A DNA stretch of 64,000 bases from Streptomyces fodineus (lineage in GTDB: Bacteria; Actinomycetota; Actinomycetes; Streptomycetales; Streptomycetaceae). Positions 19,458 to 27,688 of the stretch are shown here, piece by piece. The stretch's first letter is position 1; every line of letters starts with the position of its first letter. The translations under genes were made by a program, and so were the position numbers. Location: positions 2,418,001 to 2,482,000 of the forward strand of contig NZ_CP017248.1 in the NCBI RefSeq assembly GCF_001735805.1. The letters are read 5' to 3'. The notes below the pieces were generated by a model. That model was not told the DNA's origin, made no database searches, and worked only from the letters and a program-made list of their open reading frames with translations.

Positions 19458-20369
19458 TCAGGCCGCTTCGGCCGCTTCGGGCGTTTCGGCCGCTCGGGCC
19501 GCTTCGGGCGCGAGGAGCAGCAGGCCCGCCCCGGCGTCGTGGTCGGCGCCCCCGGCCACGGCCCGCACCGGCTCGCGCCGGCCCGCGTCGAACCAGCCGA
19601 CGGCGGCGGCGACTTGCAGCACCCCGTACGCCCCCGAGGCGCTGCCGAGGTGCGCGGGCAGGGCCCAGTGGCCGGCCGTCTCGCGCGGTTCGTCCGCCGC
19701 CCTGCGGTAGGGCCCGAGCACGGCGCGGACGGTGGCGGAGCGTGCGGTGGCCGCGGTACGGGCCTCCAGGACGAGGGCGGCACCGCCGTCGACGGCGCGG
19801 CGGCCGCCCAGCAGCCGGCGTACGACCGCGTTGTCGGGTTCGACGCCGAGCACCAGGAACCGTTCGGCCCGGCCGGCGGCGATCATGGTGGCCGCCCAGT
19901 GCACGGCGTCCAGTCCGGACGTCTCGCCGTTGCAGACCATCAGGTTGGGGCCGCGCAGCCCGTAGCGGATGGCCGCGGAGGAGGCGATGACATTGCTGGA
20001 GGCGTTGGGCAGGTCCATCGGGCTGGTGGCGGTGACGGTCTCCTCGCGGATGGTGTCGAGGGCCCGGACCACGGTGTCCAGGTTGCCGAAGTTGGAGCTG
20101 GCGACGATGCCGGTGGTCTCGGCGGGCACCGTCATGCCGTCCTCGCCGAGCAGTCCGGCGTCCCGCAGGGCGGCGGCGGTCAGGGCGTAGCCGAGCTGGG
20201 TGGCCCGGTCCTTGTAGCGCAGTCCCTTGCGGCCGACGTGGTCGGCCGGTTCGACGGGGGCGCCGCCGGGAGCCGGCCCGTCGGCCAGGGCCCGTACGGT
20301 GTCGGCGCCGGGCAGGAGTACGGCGGCGCCGGAGACCACCACGGCGGTGTCGGCGGTCGCGTCAGTCAT
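19458..20369 (-). CDS. Chain-length-factor-like ketosynthase homolog (Cys replaced by Glu), short
   Basis: The 303-residue protein is clearly ketosynthase-related (FGNLDTVVRALDTIREE, NASSNVIASSAAIRYGLRGPNLMV, TSGLDAVHWAATMI, LVLGVEPDNAVVRRLL). The nucleophile elbow reads NGETSG, putting Glu near residue 149 where a ketosynthase has Cys. Classical chain-length factors have Gln there. The His motifs are also absent and the protein is ~100 residues shorter than usual. It follows two intact ketosynthase genes with an ATGA overlap, so it is the likely CLF partner of one of them, shaping the chain-length pocket. The Ala/Glu-rich C-terminal tail (AARAAETPEAAEAA) lies in a repetitive DNA stretch. Confidence 0.85.
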   Translation of the reverse strand: MTDATADTAVVVSGAAVLLPGADTVRALADGPAPGGAPVEPADHVGRKGLRYKDRATQLGYALTAAALRDAGLLGEDGMTVPAETTGIVASSNFGNLDTVVRALDTIREETVTATSPMDLPNASSNVIASSAAIRYGLRGPNLMVCNGETSGLDAVHWAATMIAAGRAERFLVLGVEPDNAVVRRLLGGRRAVDGGAALVLEARTAATARSATVRAVLGPYRRAADEPRETAGHWALPAHLGSASGAYGVLQVAAAVGWFDAGRREPVRAVAGGADHDAGAGLLLLAPEAARAAETPEAAEAA

Positions 20370-21517
20370 CGGGTCCCCTCCACAAGGGCCACGGCGTTGA
20401 TGCCGCCGAATCCGAAGGCGTTGAGCTGGGCCACGTTGAGTTCGCGGCCGGTGGCGGCCTCGCCGGTGACGAAGCGGAACGGCGCGGCCTCGTCGACCGG
20501 GTCGTCCAGGCCCACCGTCGGGGGCACCCGGCCCTCCTGGAGCGCGCGGACGCCGATGATCAGGTTGATCAGCCCGGAGGCGCCGGAGGTGTGCCCCGTC
20601 ATGGACTTCACGGCGGTCATCAGCGGCGCTGAGGCGTCCTCGCCGAGCACGTCCCGCAGGGCGGCGGCCTCGGCCTCGTCGTTGAGCAGGGTGCCGGTGC
20701 CGTGCAGCATCACCAGGTCGATGTCGGCCGGTTTGACGCCGGCGATCCGGTGGGCGGCCCGCATGGCCTGGGCGATGCCGTCGGGGGACGGCGCGGTGAC
20801 GTGGTAGGCGTCGCAGTTGACGGCGACGCCGCGCAGCCGTCCGTGGACCCGGCGGCTGCCGTCGTCGGTGCGGCGCAGCACGACGGCGGCGGCGCCGTCC
20901 CCCATCAGCACGCCGGTGCGGTTGCGGTCGAACGGCCGTACCCGGTCCGGCGGCTCTGGGTGGACGCGCTCCAGCAGCCCGTACATCGACTCGGTCAGCA
21001 CGTCGACACCGGCGACGATCACGGTGTCGGGGGCGCCCTCGCCCTCCTGGTCGAGCAGGTCGGAGGCGAGCGCGAGCGCGTACAGCGAGGCGGAGCAGGC
21101 GTTGGAGAAGGTGTGGGTGACGTCGGCGTTGAAGCGCTCGCGCAGCCCGGTGCCGAAGTGCAGCCCGGAGTCGGCGAACGGGGAGCCGTCGCGCCACCAC
21201 AGCTCCAGCGAGCGCAGTTCCCTCAGGCCGGTGCCGACCAGTACGGGGATGCCGCCGAGGTCCTCGCCGAGGCCGGCGTCGGCGGCGGCCTGGCCGACCG
21301 CGTCGAGCAGCAGCCGGGTCGCCCGGCCGGGTATGTCCCGGCCGGTCACGGGCCGGTCGTCGACCTCGTAGGCGTGCTGGGCGCGGAATCTGCTGCGGTC
21401 GAAGCCGCGCAGTCCGGCGCGGCCGCTGGTGCCGCGGCACAGCGCGTCGAAGAGTTCGCCGACACCGCGGCCGGTGGCGGCGACCGCGCCCATGCCTACG
21501 ATGGGACGGTTCGTCAT
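20366..21517 (-). CDS. Beta-ketoacyl-ACP synthase (second intact ketosynthase)
   Basis: This 383-residue ketosynthase has the full Cys-His-His set: SNACSASLYAL (Cys near 142), LHGTGTLLNDEAEA (His near 271) and KSMTGHTSGASG (His near 309), plus the C-terminal NAFGFGGINAV. It catalyses decarboxylative condensation of malonyl-ACP with an acyl-ACP. It is flanked by another intact ketosynthase and by the Glu-type CLF homolog, with ATGA overlaps on both sides. Two complete ketosynthases suggest either two chain-length stages or a priming plus an elongating enzyme. Confidence 0.94.
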   Translation of the reverse strand: MTNRPIVGMGAVAATGRGVGELFDALCRGTSGRAGLRGFDRSRFRAQHAYEVDDRPVTGRDIPGRATRLLLDAVGQAAADAGLGEDLGGIPVLVGTGLRELRSLELWWRDGSPFADSGLHFGTGLRERFNADVTHTFSNACSASLYALALASDLLDQEGEGAPDTVIVAGVDVLTESMYGLLERVHPEPPDRVRPFDRNRTGVLMGDGAAAVVLRRTDDGSRRVHGRLRGVAVNCDAYHVTAPSPDGIAQAMRAAHRIAGVKPADIDLVMLHGTGTLLNDEAEAAALRDVLGEDASAPLMTAVKSMTGHTSGASGLINLIIGVRALQEGRVPPTVGLDDPVDEAAPFRFVTGEAATGRELNVAQLNAFGFGGINAVALVEGTR

Positions 21518-22869
21518 GACGCCTCCCTGATCGCGTCGATCGTGTCGGTCGGGTCGGTCGGGTCGCCCGTGCCGCCGGTCCCGTCTGCGCCGCTGGTCCC
21601 GTCCGCTCCGCCGGTGCCGTCGCCGTCGTACCGGCCGAGCAGGACCGCCGCGTTGTTGCCGCCGAAGGCAAGACCGTTGTTCTGGACGATCCTCAGGTCG
21701 GCCTCCACCGCCTGGTTCGGCACGCAGTCGACGTCGCACTCGGGGTCGGTGGTGACGTGGTTGATGGTGGGCGGGATGAAGCGGTTCTGGATGGCCAGGG
21801 CGCAGCCGATGGCGCCGAGGGCGCTGGCCGCGCCCATCGCGTGGCCGAGCATGGACTTCATGGAGACGGTGCGGGGCGGGGTGTCTCCGAAGACCTGGCG
21901 GATGGCGCCCGCCTCGGTGATGTCGTTGGCCTTGGTGCCGGTGCCGTGCGCCGAGATGAGGTCCACCTCGTGCGGGGCGACGCCGGCGTTGTCCAGGGCG
22001 AGCCGCATGAGGCCGGCGACGCTGTCCTGGTCGGGCGCCACCTGGTGGTGGGCATCGCAGTTGAGGCCGTAGCCGAGCACCTCGGCGTAGATGGTGGCGC
22101 CGCGCTCCAGGGCGGTCTCGAGCCGCTCCAGGACCAGCACGCCGGCGCCCTCCCCGGTCAGGATGCCCTTGCGGTCGATGTCGAAGGGCTGGCAGCGGTC
22201 CGGGGCGATGGTGCCGAGCCGGTAGAAGCCGGTGAAGGTCTTGCGGCACATGGCGTCGGCGCCGCCGCAGAAGGCGAAGTCCGCCTCGCCGGAGCTGACG
22301 GCGTCGAAGCCGTAGCCGATGGCGTAGTTCCCCGCCGAGCAGGCGGTGGGGATGGTGAGCGCCTCCACGTCGCCGAGGCCCAGTTCCTGGGCGATGGCCA
22401 CCGACAGCCGCCCGGCCGGCACCCGCCGGGCGGCCGTGGGGTCGAACGTGCCTGTGCCGTGGGCGAGTTCCTGCTCGACCAGCTGGTCGAGGTCGTAGCT
22501 CTCGCCGTCGGTGGTGCCGATGGAGATCAGCCCGCGCCGGGCGCGCAGCCAGGTCAGGTCGAGACCGGAGTCCTGAAGGGCCATCCGGGCAGCCGCCGTC
22601 GAGAACTGCGCGGCCCGGCCGAGCTGTTCCACGTCGAGCGTGCTGATCCAGTCCCGCGGGTCGAATTCCGTTATCTCGCACCCGTTCGCATGGGTGAAGC
22701 CCTCGGTGTCGAACACCGTGATGGGCCGGGCACCGCTACGGCCCGCACGGAGTCCCTGGAGGAACTCCTTCGCGCCGAGTCCGATGCTGGAGACCACCCC
22801 GAGTCCGGTGAGGACCACCCGGTGCCGCTCCGGCCGTTTCCGGCCGGGGCCGCTCACTGCCGTCGTCAT
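21514..22869 (-). CDS. Beta-ketoacyl-ACP synthase (FabF-like, first intact ketosynthase)
   Basis: This 451-residue FabF-type protein has TACSAGN (Cys near 175), SAHGTGTKAND (His near 306), KSMLGHAMGAAS (His near 338) and GLAFGGNNAA. It should extend the polyene chain on ACP together with a CLF partner. Unusual is a C-terminal tail of ~40 residues made of GADGT, GGTGD and DPTDPT repeats, encoded by a run of GTCGGTCGG-like DNA repeats, which no ketosynthase needs. The upstream ACP gene lies 31 bases away, placing carrier and ketosynthase in one operon. Confidence 0.95.
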   Translation of the reverse strand: MTTAVSGPGRKRPERHRVVLTGLGVVSSIGLGAKEFLQGLRAGRSGARPITVFDTEGFTHANGCEITEFDPRDWISTLDVEQLGRAAQFSTAAARMALQDSGLDLTWLRARRGLISIGTTDGESYDLDQLVEQELAHGTGTFDPTAARRVPAGRLSVAIAQELGLGDVEALTIPTACSAGNYAIGYGFDAVSSGEADFAFCGGADAMCRKTFTGFYRLGTIAPDRCQPFDIDRKGILTGEGAGVLVLERLETALERGATIYAEVLGYGLNCDAHHQVAPDQDSVAGLMRLALDNAGVAPHEVDLISAHGTGTKANDITEAGAIRQVFGDTPPRTVSMKSMLGHAMGAASALGAIGCALAIQNRFIPPTINHVTTDPECDVDCVPNQAVEADLRIVQNNGLAFGGNNAAVLLGRYDGDGTGGADGTSGADGTGGTGDPTDPTDTIDAIREAS

Positions 22870-22900
22870 GCCAACCTCCCAGTCCGCGTGCGCGGTTCGA

Positions 22901-23155
22901 CTACCAGCCGGCCGGCTCCGCGACGACCTCGTAGACGCCCTTGAGGTTCACCATGCGGGGCAGTTCGCTCTGGTTGATGACGACGCCGAACTCCTTCTCC
23001 AGGGCGGCGAGAATCTCGATGGCGCGCAGCGAGTCGGCGTTGTGCTCCTCCTTGAAGAGGCTGGTCTCGGTGACCTCGTCCTCCTCGATCTCAAGAATGT
23101 CGCAGACGATTTCCTTGATGGTTTCCAGACGCTCGTCACGCGTGGCAGTGGTCAC
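22901..23155 (-). CDS. Acyl carrier protein (first ACP of the type II PKS)
   Basis: The 84-residue acidic protein carries the prosthetic-group motif EEHNADSLRAIEI (Ser near 42) and the flanking ACP helices (RLETIKEIVCDILEIEEDEV; INQSELPRMVNLKGVYEVV). The GTG start is chosen because AAGGGG sits about 8 bases upstream; a longer in-frame reading would cross the promoter-like AT-rich gap. A 132-base gap separates it from the IclR gene, so this may be the first gene of its own transcript, followed by the ketosynthases. Confidence 0.94.
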   Translation of the reverse strand: MTTATRDERLETIKEIVCDILEIEEDEVTETSLFKEEHNADSLRAIEILAALEKEFGVVINQSELPRMVNLKGVYEVVAEPAGW

Positions 23156-23287
23156 GCTCTTACCCCTTTTTCGAATAGGCCGCGGAATGTGTATGCGGCG
23201 TATTTTTGATCGGCATGGGAATGGTGCGGGCGGAGCCGGTGTCCGCACAATGGCGGCTGCAACAACCTGCCAGCGCGGCAAGGGAAT

Positions 23288-24058
23288 TCAGTCGGTATCC
23301 GGTCCGGCCGGGCGGACATCCGCGCGCAGCCGCAGCAAGGCGTCGGTGAGGCCGGCCACCGCGTCGAACATGGCGCCGCCGAGCCGGCGGGTGGGCGCCT
23401 CGGGCATGCGCGCGGCGGGCCCCGTCAGGGCGAGCGCCGCGGCGATCCGGCCGTCCCCGGCGCACACCGGTACGGCGTAGGAGACGCTGCCGGGCGGTAC
23501 GGGATCGGGTCCGTAGGCCCAGCCGCGCCGGCGTACGACGGTGAGCTGGGCCGCGGTGAACCGGGCCGAGTTCAGCGCCTGGGACAGCTCGCCGGGTTCC
23601 GCCCAGGCCAGCAGTACCTGGGCGATCGGTCCGGCGGAGGCGGGCCGGATCGCGCCGACCGGCACCGCCCCGGTCCGGCCGCCCGGTCCGGCGCTGGCGG
23701 CGACGCAGATCTGCAGGCCCTCGCGGCGGCGGTAGAGCCGGGCGTCCAGGCCGGTCCCGGAGTGCAGTTCGGCGAGGACCGGTCCGGCCGCGCCGGCCAG
23801 CCGGTCGTTGTGCACGGCGACGGCGGTGGCGTCGAGGCGGGGGCCGAGCACCCAGCGGCCGTGCCGGTCGCGGGTGAGCAGCCCGAGCCGCTCCAGGGCG
23901 ATGGCCAGGCGGTGGACGGTCGGCCGGGCCAGACCGCTGAAGGTGACCAGGTCGCCGAGGGTCGCGGGGCCGCCCTCGACGATGTCCAGCAGGGCCGCCG
24001 CCTTGTCGAGTACGCCGACCCCGCTGGTCTGCCGGGGCCGGGTCGCGGTGGTCACCAC
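23288..24058 (-). CDS. IclR-family transcriptional regulator
   Basis: The ~256-residue protein starts with a winged helix (VLDKAAALLDIVEGGPATLGDLVTFSGLARPTVHRLAIALERLGLL) followed by an IclR effector domain (LAELHSGTGLDARLYRRREGLQICVA; GPIAQVLLAW; VSYAVPVCAGDGRIAAALALTGP). Such proteins bind a small acid and usually repress. The start lies inside the end of the thioesterase gene: two adjacent GTG codons are possible, overlapping by 7 or 4 bases. It probably controls this cluster, for instance the ACP-ketosynthase run that follows. Confidence 0.92.
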   Translation of the reverse strand: MVTTATRPRQTSGVGVLDKAAALLDIVEGGPATLGDLVTFSGLARPTVHRLAIALERLGLLTRDRHGRWVLGPRLDATAVAVHNDRLAGAAGPVLAELHSGTGLDARLYRRREGLQICVAASAGPGGRTGAVPVGAIRPASAGPIAQVLLAWAEPGELSQALNSARFTAAQLTVVRRRGWAYGPDPVPPGSVSYAVPVCAGDGRIAAALALTGPAARMPEAPTRRLGGAMFDAVAGLTDALLRLRADVRPAGPDTD

Positions 24059-24804
24059 TGCCAGGCCAGCCGTGCGCGGATGTCCGCGACGAGGGCGTCG
24101 CGCCGGTCCACCGGATAGAAGTGGCCGCCGGGCAGCACGGTCAGGGCGAAGCCTTTCGGTGCCAGGCCGGCCCAGCCGGCCATGTCGTCGGCGGTGATGT
24201 CCGGGTCGTCGGCGCCGAGGTAACCGGCCACCGGGCAGTCCAGGGCGATGCCGGGCCGGGCGGTGTAGCGGGCGACGGCGGCGAAGTCGGCGCGGATCGC
24301 GGGAAGCACCAGCTCGCGCAGGTCCGGGTCGGCGAGCAGCGCGGCGTCGGTGCCGCCGAGGCGCCGGACCTCCGCCATCAGCGCGGTGTCGTCGGCGAGG
24401 GCGGCGGTGCGCGGGGTCAGCAGGTGCGGCGGCTTGCGGCAGGAGACCATCAGCAGCGCCGGGGCCGCCTGGTGGCGGGCCTTCAGCCGCAGCGCGAGTT
24501 CGTATCCGACGGAGGCGCCCATGCTGTGCCCGAAGACGGCCAGCGGGGTGTCCAGCAGGGGCGTCAGCTCGTCGGCGAGGGCGTCGGCGAGCTCCTCGAC
24601 GCTGCCGCAGGGCTCCTCGGCGATGCGTTCCTGCCGGCCCGGGTAGCGGGCGGCGAGGACCTCCACGTCGTCACCGAAGGCGTGCCCCCAGTCGTGGAAG
24701 AAGCCGGCCGAGCCGCCCGCGTGCGGCAGGCACAGCAGCCGCAGCCGGGGCGGCGCGGCGCCGGCGTGCCTGCGCAGCCAGATGCTTTCGGTGCCAAGTG
24801 CCAT
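24052..24804 (-). CDS. Type II (editing) thioesterase
   Basis: This 250-residue protein matches the GrsT/RifR class: LCLPHAGGSAGFFHDWGHAFG at the start, nucleophile VFGHSMGASVGYELA (Ser near 93), Asp in YLGADDPDITADDM and His in LPGGHFYPV. These enzymes free carrier proteins of misprimed acyl groups and serve both NRPS and PKS systems. It lies between the acyltransferase and the IclR gene, with GGAG upstream of the ATG. Its presence supports an active assembly line. Confidence 0.95.
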   Translation of the reverse strand: MALGTESIWLRRHAGAAPPRLRLLCLPHAGGSAGFFHDWGHAFGDDVEVLAARYPGRQERIAEEPCGSVEELADALADELTPLLDTPLAVFGHSMGASVGYELALRLKARHQAAPALLMVSCRKPPHLLTPRTAALADDTALMAEVRRLGGTDAALLADPDLRELVLPAIRADFAAVARYTARPGIALDCPVAGYLGADDPDITADDMAGWAGLAPKGFALTVLPGGHFYPVDRRDALVADIRARLAWQW

Positions 24805-24836
24805 GGTGGGTTGGTCTCCTTGTGGCGTCGGAGGGG

Positions 24837-25763
24837 TCAGTCCAGGGCGCCCGGCGCGTCCAGCGAGACGACCTCGGTGTCCGGGGTGATCCGGCGGACC
24901 AGCCCGGCCAGGGTGCGGCCGGGCCCGAGTTCGACGAGGCGGGCGCAGCCGAGCGGGCGGCCGACGAGGGTGCGCACGCTCTGCTCCCAGAGCACCGGGG
25001 AGGTGAGCTGGCGGGTGCCGAGCTCGGGCCAGTCGGCGTCGCCGGCGTGGGCCTCGGCGTCCACGTTGGCCACGACGGGCAGCCGGGCCGGGGTGAAGGG
25101 GGCGTTCTTCAGGGCGGTGCGCAGGGTGTCGGCGGCGGGGGCCATGTAGGGACTGTGGAAGGCGCCGCCGACCTGGAGCCGGATCAGCTTGGCACCGATG
25201 GAGGGGGCCAGATCGGCGATGCGGTCGATGCCGTCGGCGGAGCCGGAGACCACGGTCTGGCCGGGGGCGTTGACGTTGGCGACCCAGACCTCGAACCCGT
25301 CCGCCCGCATGTGCTCGGTCAGGGCGGTCACCTCGTCCAGCGGCGCGGCGACGAGGACGCCCATGGTGCCCTCGCGGGCCTCGGCGGCCCGGCGCATGGC
25401 CCGGCCCCGCGCGGCGACCAGCGCGGCCGCCGCGGGCACGGTGAGCGCGCCGGCGGCGACGAGGGCGGCGTACTCGCCCAGGCTGTGGCCCGCGCAGGCG
25501 ACCACCGGGCCGCCGAGCGCGTCGCGGCGCACCGCCTCGGCATGGGCGATCACCGAGAGGCTGAACACGGCGAGCTGGGCCAGGTCGGTACGGCGCAGCC
25601 GCTCGCCCGGGGTGTGCAGCAGAAGTCCGGCGATGTCCTCTCCGGTGACCTCGGAGATGTCCCGGGTGAGCGCCCAGGAGGGGGTTTCCCGCCAGGGTTC
25701 CCCCATGGCCTCCTTCTGCGTTCCCTGTCCTGGAAACAGCAGAGCGATGGGCATACGACTCAT
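24837..25763 (-). CDS. Malonyl-CoA:ACP transacylase (FabD-like)
   Basis: The 308-residue protein has ALLFPGQGTQ, the catalytic GHSLGEYAALVAAG (Ser near 93), the GAFHSPYM block with His, and NVNAPGQTVVSGS, all FabD features. GAFHSPYM, with Ser-Pro after the FH, is of the malonyl- rather than methylmalonyl-selective type. It should load malonyl units on the cluster's ACPs for chain extension. The primary fabD of the genome is expected elsewhere, next to fabH/acpP/fabF, so this is a cluster-specific copy. GGAAGG precedes the ATG. Confidence 0.94.
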   Translation of the reverse strand: MSRMPIALLFPGQGTQKEAMGEPWRETPSWALTRDISEVTGEDIAGLLLHTPGERLRRTDLAQLAVFSLSVIAHAEAVRRDALGGPVVACAGHSLGEYAALVAAGALTVPAAAALVAARGRAMRRAAEAREGTMGVLVAAPLDEVTALTEHMRADGFEVWVANVNAPGQTVVSGSADGIDRIADLAPSIGAKLIRLQVGGAFHSPYMAPAADTLRTALKNAPFTPARLPVVANVDAEAHAGDADWPELGTRQLTSPVLWEQSVRTLVGRPLGCARLVELGPGRTLAGLVRRITPDTEVVSLDAPGALD

Positions 25764-25796
25764 GGACCCGCCTTCCGCGTGAATGCACCGGGGAGG

Positions 25797-25837
25797 GCGG
25801 GGACCCGCACGGGAATGGTGAGCGCACGGGTCCCCGC
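25797..25837. terminator. 11-bp hairpin between the LuxR-type and acyltransferase genes
   Basis: The arms GCGGGGACCCG and CGGGTCCCCGC pair perfectly around a 19-base loop, 34 bases before the acyltransferase start and about 165 bases past the upstream regulator's stop. It could be a terminator for the regulators, or a leader structure or operator for the polyketide operon. Confidence 0.5.
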
Positions 25838-26002
25838 ACACCGGCGGACCGGAAACGGGGGATTTTCGGGTGCCGCCGGGGGAGGAATTCAGGAACCCCA
25901 CGAGAATTCCCCACGCGGGGTGAATCCCTTCCTCGCGCTCCATACAACTGCCGGTGCGCGCCGGGCGGCAACAGAGGTTTCAGGAAGCTGCCAGCGGCGA
26001 GG

Positions 26003-26839
26003 TCACGGCCGGGGGCCCGGGCGGTCGCCGGGGGGTGCGGCCGGGGGCAGCAGGCCGAGTTCGGCGGCGCGCACCCCGGCCTGGAAACGGGAGTTGGCGC
26101 CGAGCAGGGCCATGATCTCGGCGACGTGGCGACGGTAGGTGCGCACCGAGACGGCCAGGTCGCGGGCGGCCACCTCGTCGGTGACACCGGCCCACAGGGC
26201 GGCGAGTATCTGGCGGGCCAGGGCGCCGCGGTCGCGGTTGCCGAAGACGATGCGCTCGCCGGCCGGCACCGCGTCGCGCCAGACGTTCTCGAACAGGGTG
26301 GCCAGGGTGTGCAGCAGCTCGGGCGCCCGGATCATCGAGGCCCGGCGGCCGACGGCGGACTCGGCCACGACGAGCGCGGCGGTGCCGTCGACCATGAGCG
26401 CCTGCAGGGGCGGCACCCGGGCGATGCGGATGGCCACGGGTCTGTCCTTGCCGAGCTGTTCGCGGACGAAGTCCTCGTCGACGAGGGCCGGGCTGCTCAG
26501 CAGCCGGACCGTGACCGTGTCGGCCGCGCCGTAGATCAGCTGCCGTTCCGCGCCCTCGCCGCGGCCCGGCTCGTCCTTGGCGTCCGACATGCGGGCGTGC
26601 ACGATGTCGATGGACCGCGTCGCCCCGCGGATGAGGTCCCGCGCCCGGCGCAGCACCGCGTGGTAGCCGCCCTCGATCACGGTGATCCGCTGTTCCTGGA
26701 CGCTGCGGTCGCGATGGATGGCCACTGTCGACTCGATCAGGGACTGCACCTGGAGCAGTGCCTGCTCCAGGTCGTCCTCAGCCCTGTCGGACACCTCGTA
26801 CTCCCCGTTTCCCCGTTGTCCCGCCGAGCGTGCTCTCAT
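26003..26839 (-). CDS. LuxR-type HTH regulator (second of a tandem pair)
   Basis: The 278-residue protein ends in a LuxR-like helix-turn-helix (LARQILAALWAGVTDEVAARDLAVSVRTYRRHVAEIMALLGANSRFQAGVRAAELGLL). The ~200-residue N-terminal part has no receiver or ATPase motif that I can see. It begins LEQALLQVQSLIESTVAIHRD and contains strands such as DTVTVRLLSSPALVDED. The upstream neighbour shares both the LLQ..LIESTV start and the HTH, so the two arose by duplication. It is probably a pathway-specific activator. In its recognition helix region VRTYRRH replaces the usual KTHRSN type. Confidence 0.85.
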   Translation of the reverse strand: MRARSAGQRGNGEYEVSDRAEDDLEQALLQVQSLIESTVAIHRDRSVQEQRITVIEGGYHAVLRRARDLIRGATRSIDIVHARMSDAKDEPGRGEGAERQLIYGAADTVTVRLLSSPALVDEDFVREQLGKDRPVAIRIARVPPLQALMVDGTAALVVAESAVGRRASMIRAPELLHTLATLFENVWRDAVPAGERIVFGNRDRGALARQILAALWAGVTDEVAARDLAVSVRTYRRHVAEIMALLGANSRFQAGVRAAELGLLPPAAPPGDRPGPRP

Positions 26840-26899
26840 GCTCGTCGCCTCCTGCCCGTCGGCGGCCGGGCGGGGCGGTGTGTACGGCGCCGGCTTGCG

Positions 26900-27688
26900 T
26901 TACCGCTGCTGCATCAGTCCCAGTTCGACCGCGCGCGCTCCGGCCTGGAAGCGGGAGCTGGCGCCCAGCTCCCGCATGATCTCGGCGACATGGCGGCGGT
27001 AGGTGCGCAGGGAGACGTTGAGCTCGCGGGCCGCGACGTCGTCGGTCTGGCCGGAGCGCAGCCGCTCCAGGATCCTGCGGCTGAGCTCGCTCTGCAGCCG
27101 CGGGCCGAGGGCGAGGTGGTCGTCGAGCCGGCGGCAGCGGGACCAGGTGCCGGCGAAGAGCAGTTCCAGGGCGCGTACGGCGGCGGTGTCGGTCACCAGG
27201 GTGGCCTGGGCCGTCCCGTCGTCGCCGGGCAGGGTGCGGACCAGGGCGCGGGCGCCGTCGACCACGACCGCGTCGCGCAGTTCGCCTTCGGAGCACCGTA
27301 CTTCGAAGCGGGCACCGCCCGTGGCGCTGAGCCGGGCCAGGGAGCAGTCCACGACCGAGGTGGCGCACAGCACCCGGACGTTCGGGCCGGGGCGGGCCGC
27401 GGTGAGCAGGGCCTTCACGGTGGCGCTGAACTCGTCGGCGGCGGTCAGGGCCACGCACACCGTGTGGCGGGCCTCGCCGAGGAGCCGGGCGAGCGCTTCG
27501 CGCGGCACCGCGACGCTGGTGTGGGTGCCGTCGGATCCACTGGGCCGGCGCTGCCGGTAGAGGGAGACGGTGGATTCGATGAGCGCCCGCGCCTGCAGCA
27601 GCGTCTGCTCGACGTGGGCCGCGTGGTCCCCGGGGCCGGTTTCCCGCCCTCGGTTCGTGCCTGGTGAGTCGATGACGGCTCCGGTCAC
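26900..27688 (-). CDS. LuxR-type HTH regulator (first of a tandem pair)
   Basis: From the chosen GTG (AAGGGGGAAC just upstream) the protein has 262 residues. It has the paralog's layout: VEQTLLQARALIESTVSLYRQRR near the start, a variable middle (VRVLCATSVVDCSLARL) and a C-terminal HTH (LSRRILERLRSGQTDDVAARELNVSLRTYRRHVAEIMRELGASSRFQAGARAVELGLM). It stands at the head of the minus-strand run, 60 bases before its paralog and facing the 820-base divergent promoter region. It is therefore the best candidate for the main cluster activator. A longer frame upstream lacks a ribosome site. Confidence 0.86.
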   Translation of the reverse strand: MTGAVIDSPGTNRGRETGPGDHAAHVEQTLLQARALIESTVSLYRQRRPSGSDGTHTSVAVPREALARLLGEARHTVCVALTAADEFSATVKALLTAARPGPNVRVLCATSVVDCSLARLSATGGARFEVRCSEGELRDAVVVDGARALVRTLPGDDGTAQATLVTDTAAVRALELLFAGTWSRCRRLDDHLALGPRLQSELSRRILERLRSGQTDDVAARELNVSLRTYRRHVAEIMRELGASSRFQAGARAVELGLMQQR

